Shown: positions 9,388 through 19,645 of the stretch, one piece after another
Layout: each line of letters begins with the position of its first letter
How positions within the stretch are numbered: the stretch's first letter is position 1
Origin: Trichodesmium sp002260545
GTDB taxonomy: Bacteria; Cyanobacteriota; Cyanobacteriia; Cyanobacteriales; Microcoleaceae
Reading direction: 5' to 3'
DNA: 64,000 nt
NCBI RefSeq assembly: GCF_050016015.1
Contig: NZ_JBNHEQ010000060.1
Location: forward strand, 12,249-76,248
Made by a program: the position numbers and the translations under genes
The notes under the pieces: model-generated
What the model was told of the DNA's origin: nothing
The model's database searches: none
What the model saw: the letters and a program-made list of their open reading frames with translations, nothing else

Positions 9388-9656
9388 TAAGCATTCAGCC
9401 GTCAGCTAGCCTCCTGGGTCGCAACTGCGTTTTTTCGTATAGGGAATGCTCCGCAAACATGTGGCGCAGCGTTTCATATCGGCGACAGCCAAAAACAGCC
9501 ATCAGCTAGAAGAAGGAATTAGTCTCCAAGGAGAATTAAAGGTCCGACACGAAAAAGGTCATCAGTTAAACTTAGTAAGTTATTACTTTCAGGGATCTTT
9601 TTGAGCAGCACGACCCAGGAAAAGTTGAGATATGACTGCTAATAGCTCAATACTTA
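9388..9656. repeat. R11 inverted-repeat element carrying a micro-insertion
   Basis: The ends TAAGCATTCAGCCGTCAGC and GACTGCTAATAGCTCAATACTTA are imperfect inverted repeats. The interior (TTAGTCTCCAAGG, CAGTTAAACTTAGTAAG, TTATTACTTTCA) matches a second copy at 27711-27884. The GGAATGCTCCGC micro-element (9443-9454) sits inside this copy only. This accounts for most of the 9374-9746 gap. Confidence 0.7.
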
Positions 9657-9746
9657 CAATTTTTCTGTTCAATGGGAGAGAAATTTCTCTCTCCTTATTT
9701 AGTGTTCAAATTTTCAAGAATTTTCAATTGTTTAGTTTGAAATTTT

Positions 9747-10202
9747 ATGGAAACTCAATCTCCAGAACGTACCAGTCTAAAATTCATTATTTTATATAAG
9801 GGAATTATTGCGACTGTCATGTTGATAATTTCTTTAATTTCTGCCTGGAGCTGGAGAAATTTTGATACCCTCGTAAATTGGGCTGAAATTAATTTGATTA
9901 ATGGGGAGTTTAAGACAATAGAATTAATCTTAAAGCCAATTCTAAATGCTGATATTCCTAGTCTAAAGTTGGTGGCTCGTTCTACAGCAGTTTATGGCAG
10001 TTTGATAATTATTGCTTTGGTTGGTTTGTGGTATGAAAAATTCTGGTCTAAGATTCTTTTTGTAGGATTAGTTGCGATACCATTGCCTTTAGAATTCAAA
10101 GAATTAATACATGATTTTTCTCTCATCAGATTGACTATTTTTATACTTAATTTAGCTGTCTTTGTATTTTTAATTATCCGAGAATTCAAGCCGGAAGATT
10201 AA
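9747..10202 (+). CDS. DUF2127-family small membrane protein
   Basis: This 151-residue protein has four hydrophobic segments: FIILYKGIIATVMLIISLI near the start, then YGSLIIIALVGLWYEKFW, ILFVGLVAIPLPLEFKELI and IFILNLAVFVFLI. The order, with an early YKG motif, a GLWYEKFW turn and an LPLEFKEL helix, is that of DUF2127 membrane proteins. Their function is not known. It is an integral membrane protein with no visible operon partner. Confidence 0.8.
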   Translation: METQSPERTSLKFIILYKGIIATVMLIISLISAWSWRNFDTLVNWAEINLINGEFKTIELILKPILNADIPSLKLVARSTAVYGSLIIIALVGLWYEKFWSKILFVGLVAIPLPLEFKELIHDFSLIRLTIFILNLAVFVFLIIREFKPED

Positions 10203-10376
10203 ATTTTATTTTCAATAATAAAGAAAGACAGATATTTTTTTGATATCAAGAAAAACATTTTTGAAATACTTATCATTTTTATCTTGATAAAACAGCAAGT
10301 TTTAGGAAATAGCTTAACTCAAAAGAGAAAATAATAAACACAAGTTCACCTCACTAAACTTGAGAAATGCTACATA

Positions 10377-10515
10377 ATATCAAATCCGGTAGTATCGGTA
10401 TAAAAAAGCATAGAAATCATAGAAACCGGGTTTGTATCAAATCCCCTAAAATATTAATATCGACCTCCCATAAACCCGGTTTCTTATAACAGTCCGAAGC
10501 AAGCGGATTTGATAT
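10377..10515. repeat. R5 inverted-repeat element with a nested AAACCGGGTTT hairpin
   Basis: The outer ends are ATATCAAATCCGGTAGTATC and AAGCGGATTTGATAT. Inside is a second inverted pair, GAAACCGGGTTTG and AAACCCGGTTTC (family R8). Other R5 copies are at 23516-23674, 25523-25667, 40435-40578 and 63775-63917. Solo left ends are near 14236, 49713 and 53047. Confidence 0.85.
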
Positions 10516-10861
10516 AAATAGATAGTATAAATAAATACGGTTTAGATCAGACCAACACTCATAAGGTATGGAACAATTGTAGTAGTTATTCAGATTACAT
10601 AACTACAAAAAAATTCCTTTAAGTAAACTATATTGATCTATAGACTCATGTACTTTCCTTCTTCTCTCTTCAAAAAATCCTTAACTGAACTGTATTGTAC
10701 TATAAAGTTTATCTCAATAGACGGTAGGACGATTTGATAAAAAGGAGAACCCTCTGATAAATTTAAGGTGTTTATGTTCATAAATATTAGACTTGTCGCG
10801 AAATAAAACCTGAAAATGAAATGGGAAAATTCTGGCTTTCACTGATTAAATTATGCTGCCA

Positions 10862-11012
10862 TCAGGTAGAAATTCCAGAGTCCAGCCGTATCGCTTCCAA
10901 CTCAAGTTGGACACAAAAAGCTTGTAATAATTCATCGAATGCCTTACGGCGCACGTCCAGTCAATGACCTTAATAGGCGGTCTTCTTTTAGCACCCGATT
11001 AATATCTAACAT
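10862..11012 (-). pseudogene. N-terminal fragment of a DDE transposase
   Basis: On the minus strand the translation MLDINRVLKEDRLLRSLTG is followed, after a frame slip, by RKAFDELLQAFCVQLELEA. This is the characteristic beginning of a widespread cyanobacterial IS5/IS4-type transposase. Nothing of the catalytic domain follows. The rest of the 10203-11332 gap holds the R5 copy at 10377 and no gene. Confidence 0.6.
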
Positions 11013-11332
11013 TGTCCCATCTCAAATACCCTATTAACTTTTACTTTACCTTATAAAGCGACAAGTCTATTGTTTCTGTCTAAACCGAATTTAGTATCAA
11101 ATATAAATCCAATAAAAATATAAACCCTCAATTACTTTCTGATTTGAAAAAAGTAAAAGAGGGTCATTTCAGTTATCAGTTAACAGTTATCATTACCTGT
11201 ATGGAATAGGGAAGCTATTAATGCTGAATCGAATATTCTTTATTATCCCCTATCCAAGGGAAAGCTATTGACCTGATTTTTTTAGTCAAAAAAGCAACAA
11301 TAAATAAGTTACTGTATTTGCCATCAATCAAT

Positions 11333-11815
11333 TTAATTTTGCATAAATTGCTGTAGACCACGAGTCATCATATCGACTATTCCCTCTTGCTGATTAATTT
11401 CAGTATTTGCCTCAGTTTCTATACGCTCTACTACATCCTGTGAAAGATTAAGCAACTGCTTTAATTTTTGATAAGCAACTTCTTCCTCTTCATTAATATT
11501 TGGCTCATCAGGAGTACGAGCGCTACAAGCAATTACTTCATAACCTAATTTTAGTACAAGTTCTCTTTCTTGTTCGCTTTCTAATTTGGGAATTGATTCC
11601 TCCAATGGTATATTTTGCATGAGATAATCCCGTAATTCCTCTTGAAGTTGTTGTTGGGAATCTCCTGTAGCAAATAAACTACTAAAGCGCTTCAACATTA
11701 GATCGACTTCCTCTTGCGCCAGTTGTCCATCCGACCATGCCATATAAGCAACAATCCGCAACAAATTCATCTGACGTGGAGTAATAGATGGGGGTGGAGG
11801 TGGTTGTACTGCCAT
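11333..11815 (-). CDS. TerB-like (tellurite-resistance TerB fold) protein
   Basis: This 160-residue, all-helical, acidic protein begins with a Pro-rich lead (QPPPPPSITPRQ). It then has the TerB-type pattern ITPRQMNLLRIVAYMAWSDG and AQEEVDLMLKRF, where the acidic residues after the WSDG turn resemble the metal site of TerB folds. TerB-domain proteins are soluble and associated with membrane stress and metal responses. The cyanobacterial versions have no proven role, and tellurite resistance itself should not be assumed. It is monocistronic here. Confidence 0.75.
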   Translation of the reverse strand: MAVQPPPPPSITPRQMNLLRIVAYMAWSDGQLAQEEVDLMLKRFSSLFATGDSQQQLQEELRDYLMQNIPLEESIPKLESEQERELVLKLGYEVIACSARTPDEPNINEEEEVAYQKLKQLLNLSQDVVERIETEANTEINQQEGIVDMMTRGLQQFMQN

Positions 11816-12352
11816 AGATTTTTCCTCAATTATTGGCTATTCATAGCTCAACTTTTAACCTATCATCAAGCTAATAGTTATCATCCAATCGTTGATAATT
11901 TTTAAATATTTCCGATGATACAAGTTTCAAAAAATACTGCTACATTAACTTTTGGTTCTCCTGCTCGCTAAGGCGTGAGAATATATATTTTTTTCCCACA
12001 CTTACCCCACTTCCTAAACCTCCCACACTTCCTATACTATTACTATGTACCACCATATAAATTTTTTTGTAATTAGGGAACAGCTAGATTTTGCTATACA
12101 GGAAAATTAAATAAAGAGCAAGAGTTTTCCCTACTCCCTACTTTACTACTTTATAGGGGTAAATTTTTAACAAAGGGATGAGTAACCACTTTTATTCAGT
12201 ATAAAATTTCAACAAAAATACCCTCAACTTCCCCGTCTCCCCACACTCACCAAACTTCTTTTACACCAAAGGTAAAAAACTTACCCTTGTAAGCTACTCT
12301 CTACTACCTTTTGAAATGAGAAGGAACAAAGAAAAATATAGTAGTGCATTAA
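11816..12352. other. Gap without a gene
   Basis: AT-rich intergenic DNA with short CCCCACACTCAC/CACTTCCTA-type heptamer-like runs. No gene, hairpin terminator or complete repeat element was recognised. Confidence 0.6.
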
Positions 12353-14155
12353 TCAAAAAGACTCTAATGAAACTCCCAACCACCCAGCAAAATTTTCTTG
12401 TTGTTTTGTCGTAGGGTTTTTCACTGGTACAACTTGGTAACGACTGGGACTAGGGTGAGCCAAAGTTACTTGATGAGTAATAAGTTCATCTTGATGGAAA
12501 ACTGTTACTTCCAAAACATCCCCTGGTTGATAATCTTTCAGGCGATCGCTCAACTTATCTGCATTTACCCGAAAACCATCTATTGCTAGTAACTCATCTC
12601 CTGCATTTAATCCAGCCAACTGTGCTGGCCCCTGATATTGAACAAATTTAATTATTTCTTTGTTATTCTCACTAACAACATTCATACCTAAATCAGGCCA
12701 TTCATTATCTTCTTTTTTCAGTCGTAGGCCAAAATGTCTAAGATATTCATCAAAAGGCAACTCATCTACACCATCAATATAACTCTCAAAGAATTCATCC
12801 AAATCTAATTCTGCCACCTCTTCAATTACACCTTTTAATTGTTCAGGAGTAAAACCTATTTCTGACTTACCAAACTTATCCCACATTTTGCGCATCACAT
12901 CATCCAGTGAGTATTGATTTTCATATTTTTCTCGGATTAACAAATCAAGAAATAAAGATATCATTGCTCCCTTTAAATAATAAGAAATCTGACAGTTATT
13001 ACTATTAGCATCCCGACGATATAATTTAATCCAAGCATCGAAACTAGACTCACTTACTGGTTGTACTTTTCGTCCTATTGTTGTTAGGAATAGTGTAATT
13101 TCTTTTCCTAATCCTTTTAAGAAAGTTTTCAGATCATAAATACCAGCTCTTAAAGGAATTAATAAGTCATAATAACTGGTTGTACCTTCAGAAAACCAGA
13201 GAGAAGGAGTGTAATTTTCCTGTTGATAATCAAAAACTTCTAATTCTTTAGGTCGAATACGCTTAACATTCCATAAATGGAAAAATTCATGGGCAACTAA
13301 CTGCATAAAGCGATCGCGTTTTTCCTTATTCCTAAAACCGAATCTCGGATAATTTAAAGTACAACTAAACTTATGTTCTAAACCACCAAAACCTTTTCCA
13401 GATATATGCAGCAGAAATAAATATTCTTCATAAGGTAAACCACCAAAAAAATCTGCTTCTACTTCAATAATTTTTTGTATATCAGGAATTAGTTTTTCTG
13501 GTTCTGCATTACCTTTACCCCAAATAGCTAATTGATGTTTTTTGCCTTGTACTTCAAATGGATATAATTGATGACTACCTATCTCAAAAGGACTATCTAC
13601 TAAAGTATCAAAATCTTCTGCTTCAAAGGTATTTTCTGTGTCTGGAATCTTTGGTAAAGATGTGGTTACTTGCCAATCATATTTAGGTGGAATAACTTTT
13701 ATCCTAATCGGATTTTTCTCACATTCAGGAATATAAAAGAACAAAGCTGCCCCATTAAAATAACCATGTGTAGAATCTAAATGATTAGTGCGAACTGTTA
13801 ATTCATTAGCAAATATCCTGTATTGAACTATTACTTCCGAAACTCCCAAAGTTTCTATTTGCCAATGATTTTTGCTCAGTTTTTGCCAAGGTAAAGGTCG
13901 TTCATTTTCACTATAGGCACAGAAATCTTGCAAATGTTTAGCATATTCTCTAACTAAGTAAGAACCTGGCGTCCATACTGGCATTTTTAAATCCAGTTTT
14001 TTAGAAGTTTGTAATAAAGAGGAAGTTAATTGTTCAATTTTAACAGACAAACTAACCTCAAACAGATGAGATTCTGGATGAGGCATAGATACTTTATATT
14101 GAATTGCTGGCGTTGTAATTGTGGGACTGAGGGGTACTATTCTAGCTTCAGTCAT
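12353..14155 (-). CDS. M61-family metallopeptidase with C-terminal PDZ domain
   Basis: This 600-residue protein has the M61 (glycyl aminopeptidase) layout. An N-terminal beta-domain (PVWTPGSYLVREYAKHL) is followed by the gluzincin zinc site HEFFHLWNVKRIRP near residue 290. The downstream Glu ligand region is LWFSEGTTSYYDLL. A PDZ domain near residues 495-580 carries GPAQLAGLNAGDELLAIDG. It should be a zinc-dependent aminopeptidase. No signal peptide is visible, so a cytoplasmic location is likely. Substrate preference is not predictable from sequence. Confidence 0.93.
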   Translation of the reverse strand: MTEARIVPLSPTITTPAIQYKVSMPHPESHLFEVSLSVKIEQLTSSLLQTSKKLDLKMPVWTPGSYLVREYAKHLQDFCAYSENERPLPWQKLSKNHWQIETLGVSEVIVQYRIFANELTVRTNHLDSTHGYFNGAALFFYIPECEKNPIRIKVIPPKYDWQVTTSLPKIPDTENTFEAEDFDTLVDSPFEIGSHQLYPFEVQGKKHQLAIWGKGNAEPEKLIPDIQKIIEVEADFFGGLPYEEYLFLLHISGKGFGGLEHKFSCTLNYPRFGFRNKEKRDRFMQLVAHEFFHLWNVKRIRPKELEVFDYQQENYTPSLWFSEGTTSYYDLLIPLRAGIYDLKTFLKGLGKEITLFLTTIGRKVQPVSESSFDAWIKLYRRDANSNNCQISYYLKGAMISLFLDLLIREKYENQYSLDDVMRKMWDKFGKSEIGFTPEQLKGVIEEVAELDLDEFFESYIDGVDELPFDEYLRHFGLRLKKEDNEWPDLGMNVVSENNKEIIKFVQYQGPAQLAGLNAGDELLAIDGFRVNADKLSDRLKDYQPGDVLEVTVFHQDELITHQVTLAHPSPSRYQVVPVKNPTTKQQENFAGWLGVSLESF

Positions 14156-14638
14156 AGTTATTTATTTTTGATATGAACTATTTGATTGTGACTTAAGTAT
14201 ATATATTTTATTTCTCTTTTTAAGATAATATTAATCTCATATAAAATCCGGTTATATAGTAATCGTAAAATTACTTCCTCTTCATACAAGTTTTCTATTG
14301 AATACTAAATTGAAAAATTCATACTATTCAAATTCTTTATTTCTCCTTAATTCTGACTCCTGACTCCTGACTCCTAAGCAATAGTATAACTAATTACCGA
14401 AAAATCAAGGTATAAAGCCTCTCACTCACCGTGGAGAAACAAGAAAAAATTTTCCTTTTATTCAATCCAATCCGTTTTAGGGAGAGGTAATTATCAATTA
14501 TCCATTATCAATTATCCATTATTAAACCGGAGCATATATCAGTTCTTAATGTAAATTTTTCGACAAAAATAGCTATAATTTAATTAATTTTTTACTTCTT
14601 GTCAAAAATATTACTGTATCAAAAATCATTAACCTAGT
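14156..14638. repeat. Gap with R5 solo end and R7-type AT-rich repeats
   Basis: A lone R5 left end (ATAAAATCCGGTTATATAG) lies near 14236. A CTGACTCCTGACTCCTGA heptamer run lies near 14356, and R7-type sequence (AAATCAAGGTATAAAGCCTC, then TTATCAATTATCCATTA) near 14400-14525. No gene is seen. Confidence 0.6.
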
Positions 14639-15322
14639 TTACTGACTAGCTAAATGCATTAAATGTTTAAGATTAAGTAAGTGGATTAACTGATGTTCCG
14701 GGTCTCTACTAATCCAACCCTTAGTATCTAATTTAGTCATAATTTTGCTAGTTTCTTCAATTGTGATATCTGTTACATCAGCTAAATCTTGGTCAGAAAT
14801 ATTAAATATTTCACAGGTTTTTTCCGTAGTCTGACCGTAATTTTCCGCTAATTCTACTAATGTATTAGCAAGTTTTACTGCTGGAGGTCTATGACGCAGT
14901 TGATAACGAACGTTTGTCTGCCTAAGACGCTTAACCATCAGTTGGAGCATTCGGTGATGTAACTGAGGGTCTTTGAAGAGAGTTTGAATAAATCTTTGAG
15001 CAGAAATACTAATCAAACGAACTGGAGATAGGGCAACAACATCATTTGAGCGGGGTGATTCATCTAGAATGGCCATTTCACCAAAAAAATCTCCTCTCCC
15101 TAGAATAGCGAGTGCAACTGAGTTGTCCCCTGATAACCTGCGTCTGACTTTGACCCAGCCTGATACCAGGAAATAAACAGCATTACCCCAAGCATCTTCC
15201 ATTAAGACTACTCTGTCTGAGGGATACTCATGTTTGACTGCAACAGAGAGGAGCCATTCCAAAGTTTCTGGGTTGGCTCCCTTAAATAAAGGAAAAAGCT
15301 CACTGAAAGCTTCTGTCTGCAT
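14639..15322 (-). CDS. Crp/Fnr-family transcription regulator
   Basis: This protein of about 227 residues has an N-terminal cyclic-nucleotide-type beta-roll, including FLVSGWVKVRRRLSG and GDFFGEMAILDESPRSNDVV. A dimer helix and a C-terminal winged helix follow (DQDLADVTDITIEETSKIM as the recognition region). The phosphate-cassette-like FGEMAILDESPRS has Pro-Arg-Ser, so nucleotide binding is possible but not shown. The ATG at 15322 (MQTEAFSELFPLF) is preferred over an upstream GTG at 15334. The regulated genes are unknown. Confidence 0.9.
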   Translation of the reverse strand: MQTEAFSELFPLFKGANPETLEWLLSVAVKHEYPSDRVVLMEDAWGNAVYFLVSGWVKVRRRLSGDNSVALAILGRGDFFGEMAILDESPRSNDVVALSPVRLISISAQRFIQTLFKDPQLHHRMLQLMVKRLRQTNVRYQLRHRPPAVKLANTLVELAENYGQTTEKTCEIFNISDQDLADVTDITIEETSKIMTKLDTKGWISRDPEHQLIHLLNLKHLMHLASQ

Positions 15323-15490
15323 GAAAATTAGCACTCTTTATTGTATCTTGTGATTGTTAAACTCAACAGCTATCATACTAGAGTTTTTTTTAGTTCAATA
15401 CAAATATAATTGTATTTGTTTAGAGTGGATAGTAGTGTTTTTTCACCATCCTAAAAAGTGCTGTAATCAAAGTTCCAATCAAAATAGCTA

Positions 15491-15524
15491 AAAAAACGGG
15501 CTAACCCGATTTTGGTTAACCCGC
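15491..15524 (-). terminator. Rho-independent terminator of ycf35
   Basis: Read on the minus strand, GCGGGTTAACC pairs (with G-U pairs) with GGGTTAGCCCG around an AAAATC loop and is followed by a run of T. It begins 24 bases after the ycf35 stop. Confidence 0.8.
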
Positions 15525-15547
15525 AAACTTGGGAACGCGCAAATATA

Positions 15548-15901
15548 TTACTTCTGCACTACCAATTTGACATTAGCGTTTTGTAGACCACGTTGCTTAA
15601 CAGCAGCTAAGGTTTTGTTAACGGCATACTTCTGATTGATGGAATTGATCAACTCAGTTTGATTGTGCTTCTTAGCAACACCCCATAAATCAGCGATTAA
15701 GTCAAAAGAACCATCGCTATTACGAGACCAACCTAAATCATATTCACCTTCGAGAACAGCAACGATATCGGAACGTACACGTTGGCCATTGTAGCCACGA
15801 ACATCAGCATTAGTTTTCACTGTAACTCCCAGATCGCGCAGGGAAGTTTTTAAGATTTCAGCGTCAGTAATCTTAGTACGCAGTGTGCTGAAGTGAGACA
15901 T
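15548..15901 (-). CDS. ycf35: Ycf35 family protein (DUF1257)
   Basis: This 117-residue protein has the full DUF1257/Ycf35 pattern: MSHFSTLRTKITDAEILKTS, GVTVKTNADVRGYNGQ, VLEGEYDLGW and NQKYAVNKTL. Ycf35 is conserved in cyanobacteria and red-algal plastids; its biochemical role is unknown. An AGGAGG-like sequence just upstream of the start (AGGAGGAAACCCAA) fixes the ATG. The gene lies about 175 bp after ycf46 on the same strand, a pairing that suggests shared function, and it ends at a good terminator. Confidence 0.95.
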   Translation of the reverse strand: MSHFSTLRTKITDAEILKTSLRDLGVTVKTNADVRGYNGQRVRSDIVAVLEGEYDLGWSRNSDGSFDLIADLWGVAKKHNQTELINSINQKYAVNKTLAAVKQRGLQNANVKLVVQK

Positions 15902-16076
15902 TTGGGTTTCCTCCTAAATTTAAAATCAAAACAGAAACAACAACGGTTTTTATGGAATAGTACCACCACTCATAATCATTAAATTGATTTTGAGGAGATG
16001 TGGTTTTTTTTAGAAACTGCTAGCAACTTTATCTTGTTTACTAGCCTTTACTCCTGTTTGGACCAGGAGAAAGCTT

Positions 16077-17597
16077 TTAAAACTCCAGTCTTTGATACTC
16101 GGCGACTGAAGATGCAGCAGGCCGCGCACGTTGTCTAGCCCAATCCCGTAGAGCAGTAACTTGCTCTGTCATGGTCTTCGATAACGGTAGTGTAGATTTA
16201 ATTGCGGCAATAATATCTAGCTGCGTAAATTCTCTATTTTGAGCAAATGCTTCATACATAGCAGCGATTATGGCTTGCTCTATTTCTGCACCTGAAAAGC
16301 CATCGGATACATTAGATAGTTGATCCAGATCGAAGCGTTCAATATCTCGACGTCTTTTTATTAGGTGAATTTTGAAAATATCTTGGCGTTCTTCTTTGTT
16401 TGGTAAATCTACAAAGAAAATTTCATCAAATCTACCTTTTCTCAAAAACTCTCCTGGTAGACGTTCTACTCGGTTAGCAGTTGCCATTACAAACACTGGA
16501 GAAACTTTTTCCTGCATCCAAGTTAAGAATGAACCAAATATCCGACTAGAAGTACCTCCATCAGAGTCTGCTGAACCTGTACTACCTGCAAAGGCTTTAT
16601 CCAACTCATCTATAAATAGAATAGCAGGTGAAATTGATTCGGCTGTTTTGAGAGCATTTCGCAAGTTAGCCTCTGACCGCCCTACCATTGAACCATCGTA
16701 TACCCGTCCCATATCCAACCTTAATAAAGGTAGACCCCAAAGACGAGATGTAGTCTTTGCTATTAGAGACTTGCCACATCCAGGTATTCCGAGGATTAAC
16801 ATTCCTTTTGGTTGAGGTAAGCCATATTCTCTGGCGCGCTCTGTGAAGGCATCGGAACGTTGCCTTAACCAACGTTTCAGTTCCTCTAGACCACCTACAG
16901 CATCTATAGTTTCATCCTCTTCTATATACTCTAGAATGCCGTTACGCTTAATGAGCTGTTTTTTCTCAGAAAGTACAATGTCAACTTCCTTTTCAGTTAG
17001 GCGTCCTGCTGTTACTTGGGCTTTACGATACACTTTTTCTGCTTCATCTTTTGTCAAACCCAAAGTTGCTTTCAGGAGCTTTTCTCTTGTCTCTGTGGAA
17101 ATACGACGGTTTTTACTATGCTCTAATTGTTTTGACAGGACTTGATTCAAGTCCTTCATATCAGGCAGTGGAAAGTCAAGGACAACTACTTCCTTTTCCA
17201 GCTCTATTGGTACATTCTGCATGGGAGACATTAATATAATTGTCTTATTTGTACCTTTAAAACTAGCGATCGCATCTCTTAACCACCTGGTAACTGGTGG
17301 TGAATCAATAAATGGATGTAAATCCTTGAATACATATATTCCAGCACCACTATTAGGATCTCGCTGCCTGATTACCCACTCTATAGCTGCCTCTGGTGAG
17401 ACTGTATTATGCTGAGTTGTGTTTTTGCTTTGGCCATACTCTACAATACCGTGAGTCACTGTCCAAACAAACACATTCCGTGAGGACTTGGCTTGAGCTA
17501 ATGCTGCAATTGCCTGCTCTGACCGCTCTTCCTCGGAGGTTACGAGGTAGATCAGAGGATATTGAGCTTGGATTAGAATATTGAGTTCTTCTTTCAT
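16077..17597 (-). CDS. ycf46: Ycf46 family AAA ATPase
   Basis: This 506-residue protein has an N-terminal Ycf46-specific domain (ILIQAQYPLIYLVTSEEERS) and one AAA module. The module has Walker A GIPGCGKS, Walker B ILFIDELDKAF, a sensor/arginine-finger region FVMATANRVERLPGEFLRKG and GRFDEIF. The C-terminal helical lid contains GFSGAEIEQAIIAAMYEAF. Ycf46 is conserved in cyanobacteria and some plastids and has been linked to CO2 use and photosynthesis regulation. It is probably a soluble hexameric remodelling ATPase. ycf35 follows on the same strand, with a small hairpin (CTCCTG/CAGGAG near 16050-16070) between the two. Confidence 0.95.
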   Translation of the reverse strand: MKEELNILIQAQYPLIYLVTSEEERSEQAIAALAQAKSSRNVFVWTVTHGIVEYGQSKNTTQHNTVSPEAAIEWVIRQRDPNSGAGIYVFKDLHPFIDSPPVTRWLRDAIASFKGTNKTIILMSPMQNVPIELEKEVVVLDFPLPDMKDLNQVLSKQLEHSKNRRISTETREKLLKATLGLTKDEAEKVYRKAQVTAGRLTEKEVDIVLSEKKQLIKRNGILEYIEEDETIDAVGGLEELKRWLRQRSDAFTERAREYGLPQPKGMLILGIPGCGKSLIAKTTSRLWGLPLLRLDMGRVYDGSMVGRSEANLRNALKTAESISPAILFIDELDKAFAGSTGSADSDGGTSSRIFGSFLTWMQEKVSPVFVMATANRVERLPGEFLRKGRFDEIFFVDLPNKEERQDIFKIHLIKRRRDIERFDLDQLSNVSDGFSGAEIEQAIIAAMYEAFAQNREFTQLDIIAAIKSTLPLSKTMTEQVTALRDWARQRARPAASSVAEYQRLEF

Positions 17598-17741
17598 AGT
17601 CCTCGATCTAGTAGAGACGGTACAAAGTTTACAGTGCGTGAATTTATCTTGTTTTTTTCCCTGCTACTATGACTTCTGAGAGATTTTTTTATTGTCTCTA
17701 TTAATTAGTCATTCAGATTTAGTTTTTCGCTACAACAAAAA

Positions 17742-18092
17742 TTAGCAGGGGACTAACTCTTGTTCTCCCGGTTGAGCCTCAGAATTTCCTAACTCTGCGG
17801 TTTGATTAACTGGGATATTTTTGTCTGCCAAAACACTTGGCTGATTTTTGATGGAGACCAGTTCTCCTTCTCGGATTACAACTGAGCTTGTACACTCTGG
17901 ACAAGTGTATACCCGGTGGGTTTGTCCATATTTTGAATTTAGGTCATCAACTACTTCTGGGTTTTCTAGATAGAAAAGGATAGCCCTTTCTGCTATTGAT
18001 GACATTGGTTCCGAGTCAACTGCTGCTCTTATTTTGAGCTTGCGATGCAGTTCTGGTTGAATATATAATGTAACTTTTTGCTTGTCTTGCAT
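17742..18092 (-). CDS. Ribbon-helix-helix (CopG-like) protein with a CPEC motif
   Basis: This 116-residue protein starts with a ribbon-helix-helix DNA-binding pattern (KVTLYIQPELHRKLKIRAAV, then SSIAERAILFYLENPEVV). A single CPEC (TCPECTSSVVIREGEL) follows, suggesting half of a zinc ribbon, then a low-complexity tail ending in VPC. It could be a small transcription factor or antitoxin-like protein, but no toxin gene is adjacent. It lies upstream of ycf46 on the same strand, separated by about 145 bp. Confidence 0.75.
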   Translation of the reverse strand: MQDKQKVTLYIQPELHRKLKIRAAVDSEPMSSIAERAILFYLENPEVVDDLNSKYGQTHRVYTCPECTSSVVIREGELVSIKNQPSVLADKNIPVNQTAELGNSEAQPGEQELVPC

Positions 18093-19645
18093 ATGACAGT
18101 CAACTTGTTTACCCGGGTATGTATCTTACATTAACGGCTCTTTTCGGGAATGTCAAGCCGTTAAACCGCTTTAACTCTATTATTGTAACATTTATTTACA
18201 CTTTGAGACAATAACTAAACAAAAATCAAGGCTGTATTATTTACTGTGTAAGACTTACAGATTTTTTGGCTCAATTATTTTTTGGATAACAATTGAAAAC
18301 AAAAACTGAAAAGAAATATACTTTTATGTATTGAGACAAAAATAATTACAGCAGTTTTCGGGCCTTATGAGGTACATATATTGACGGTTAAGAATTTAGA
18401 ATTGGTTGTGTTGCATAGTAATGGTATAGGGAGTGTGGGAAGTGTGGGAAGTGTGGGAAAGGTGGGGAGTGTGGAAAGTGTGGGAAAAAATATATATTCT
18501 TACCATTACTATGCAGGACTACCTTAGGATTTAGTAGTTATCCAAAAGTATGACTAATACGAAGTTTACTGGAATGTTTGTAGAGTCAGTTGTACGTTAG
18601 TTATTTCGGAACCTGCTGTTACTGTAACTTATAACAATGGGAAGCACTCTCATAGTTTCATCACTTTTTAACAGGACTTACGCAAAGGTACTATATATAG
18701 AGTTTAAAAACTATAACGTTATAGTTCGTGACTCTATATATATGGTCTGCTGCATAAGTCCTATTTAATTAAAAATTAATATAAGTAAAATTTAGGCATT
18801 TGCTATATTTAATTTAAGGGTTATTGTTTAGAGCAACTCGTTCAATTGCCACTTCTTATATTTAAGTTGTATAGGTTTAAACAGAGTTCATTAATGGATA
18901 ATTATCTCTTTTGGTAAAAAATCCTTAAAGTTAATAGTCAAAGTTAGTCTATATTCTAACCATGAACAATAACATTAACTATCCTGAACTTTTGGGTGGT
19001 TGTGAAAAGGTACGAATCAGAGTTGCTAATTTTAATGCCAAATTATAAATATATAGCACTTTGCACGACTAATCAATACAGTAACAATAGTAAGTAGAAT
19101 AAGTTATAATTTACTCAAAGTTTATTGCTTCAATTATTGTACTTAACTTTAGTAAGCATTTCCTACATAATGCTGCTCAAACAGCCGTCAGCTAATGGAT
19201 GTTAGCTATTCTTTTTGGGGCAGGTTTAAACGTTTATTGAGCCAGATATTAAATATTACTAAAAGTAGTCTGCCTTGATGTTAAAGTCTATTAAATTCAT
19301 TTAAGCTCGTTAAGCTCTAATTGCACTCTTGCTGACTGCTAATAGCTGTAACTTTATGCAAAGGGCTGTATTAGGACTGATTTTCTGCATAAATTATCTA
19401 CTACAATAATTAACGAGAAGCAAGTGATTGTTTGAACTAATTTAAAGGTTTATGGGATTGTTAAAAACCAAAAATTATCAAGATAAATTAGTTATTTAGG
19501 TGATAAACATGGAGATAATTTAGAACTTTATTATAAGAGAAAGTAAGTCAGAAAAATACAGTCTTGATTTCAATAGTTTGAATATTAATTAGTCGATGGG
19601 AAGCAATTTCTAAAGTCTGCTGATGTTTAGAAAATATTAATAATT
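18093..19645. other. 1.5-kb intergenic region with repeats, no gene found
   Basis: It contains GTGTGGGAA heptamer-like runs (about 18427-18490), a complete R4 element (18673-18762), and an R11-like fragment near 19155-19350 (CAGCCGTCAGCTAA, GACTGCTAATAGCTG). No frame of useful length or family signature was found. The 3' part must hold the promoter of the COP23 gene, but no clear -35/-10 pair can be chosen. Confidence 0.6.
18673..18762. repeat. R4 miniature inverted-repeat element, complete
   Basis: The ends are AGGACTTACGCA and TGCATAAGTCCT. The interior palindrome is AAAACTATAACGTTATAGTT, flanked by TATATATAG arms. Other copies are at 23232-23317, 25018-25343 (interrupted) and 53877-54060 (interrupted). 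Confidence 0.9.

Noticed and set aside
16372..17584. Several frames antisense to or overlapping ycf46
   Set aside because: They are shadows of a gene with a clear AAA-ATPase sequence.
17742..18092. Antitoxin of a toxin-antitoxin pair
   Set aside because: The ribbon-helix-helix protein has no adjacent small toxin gene.
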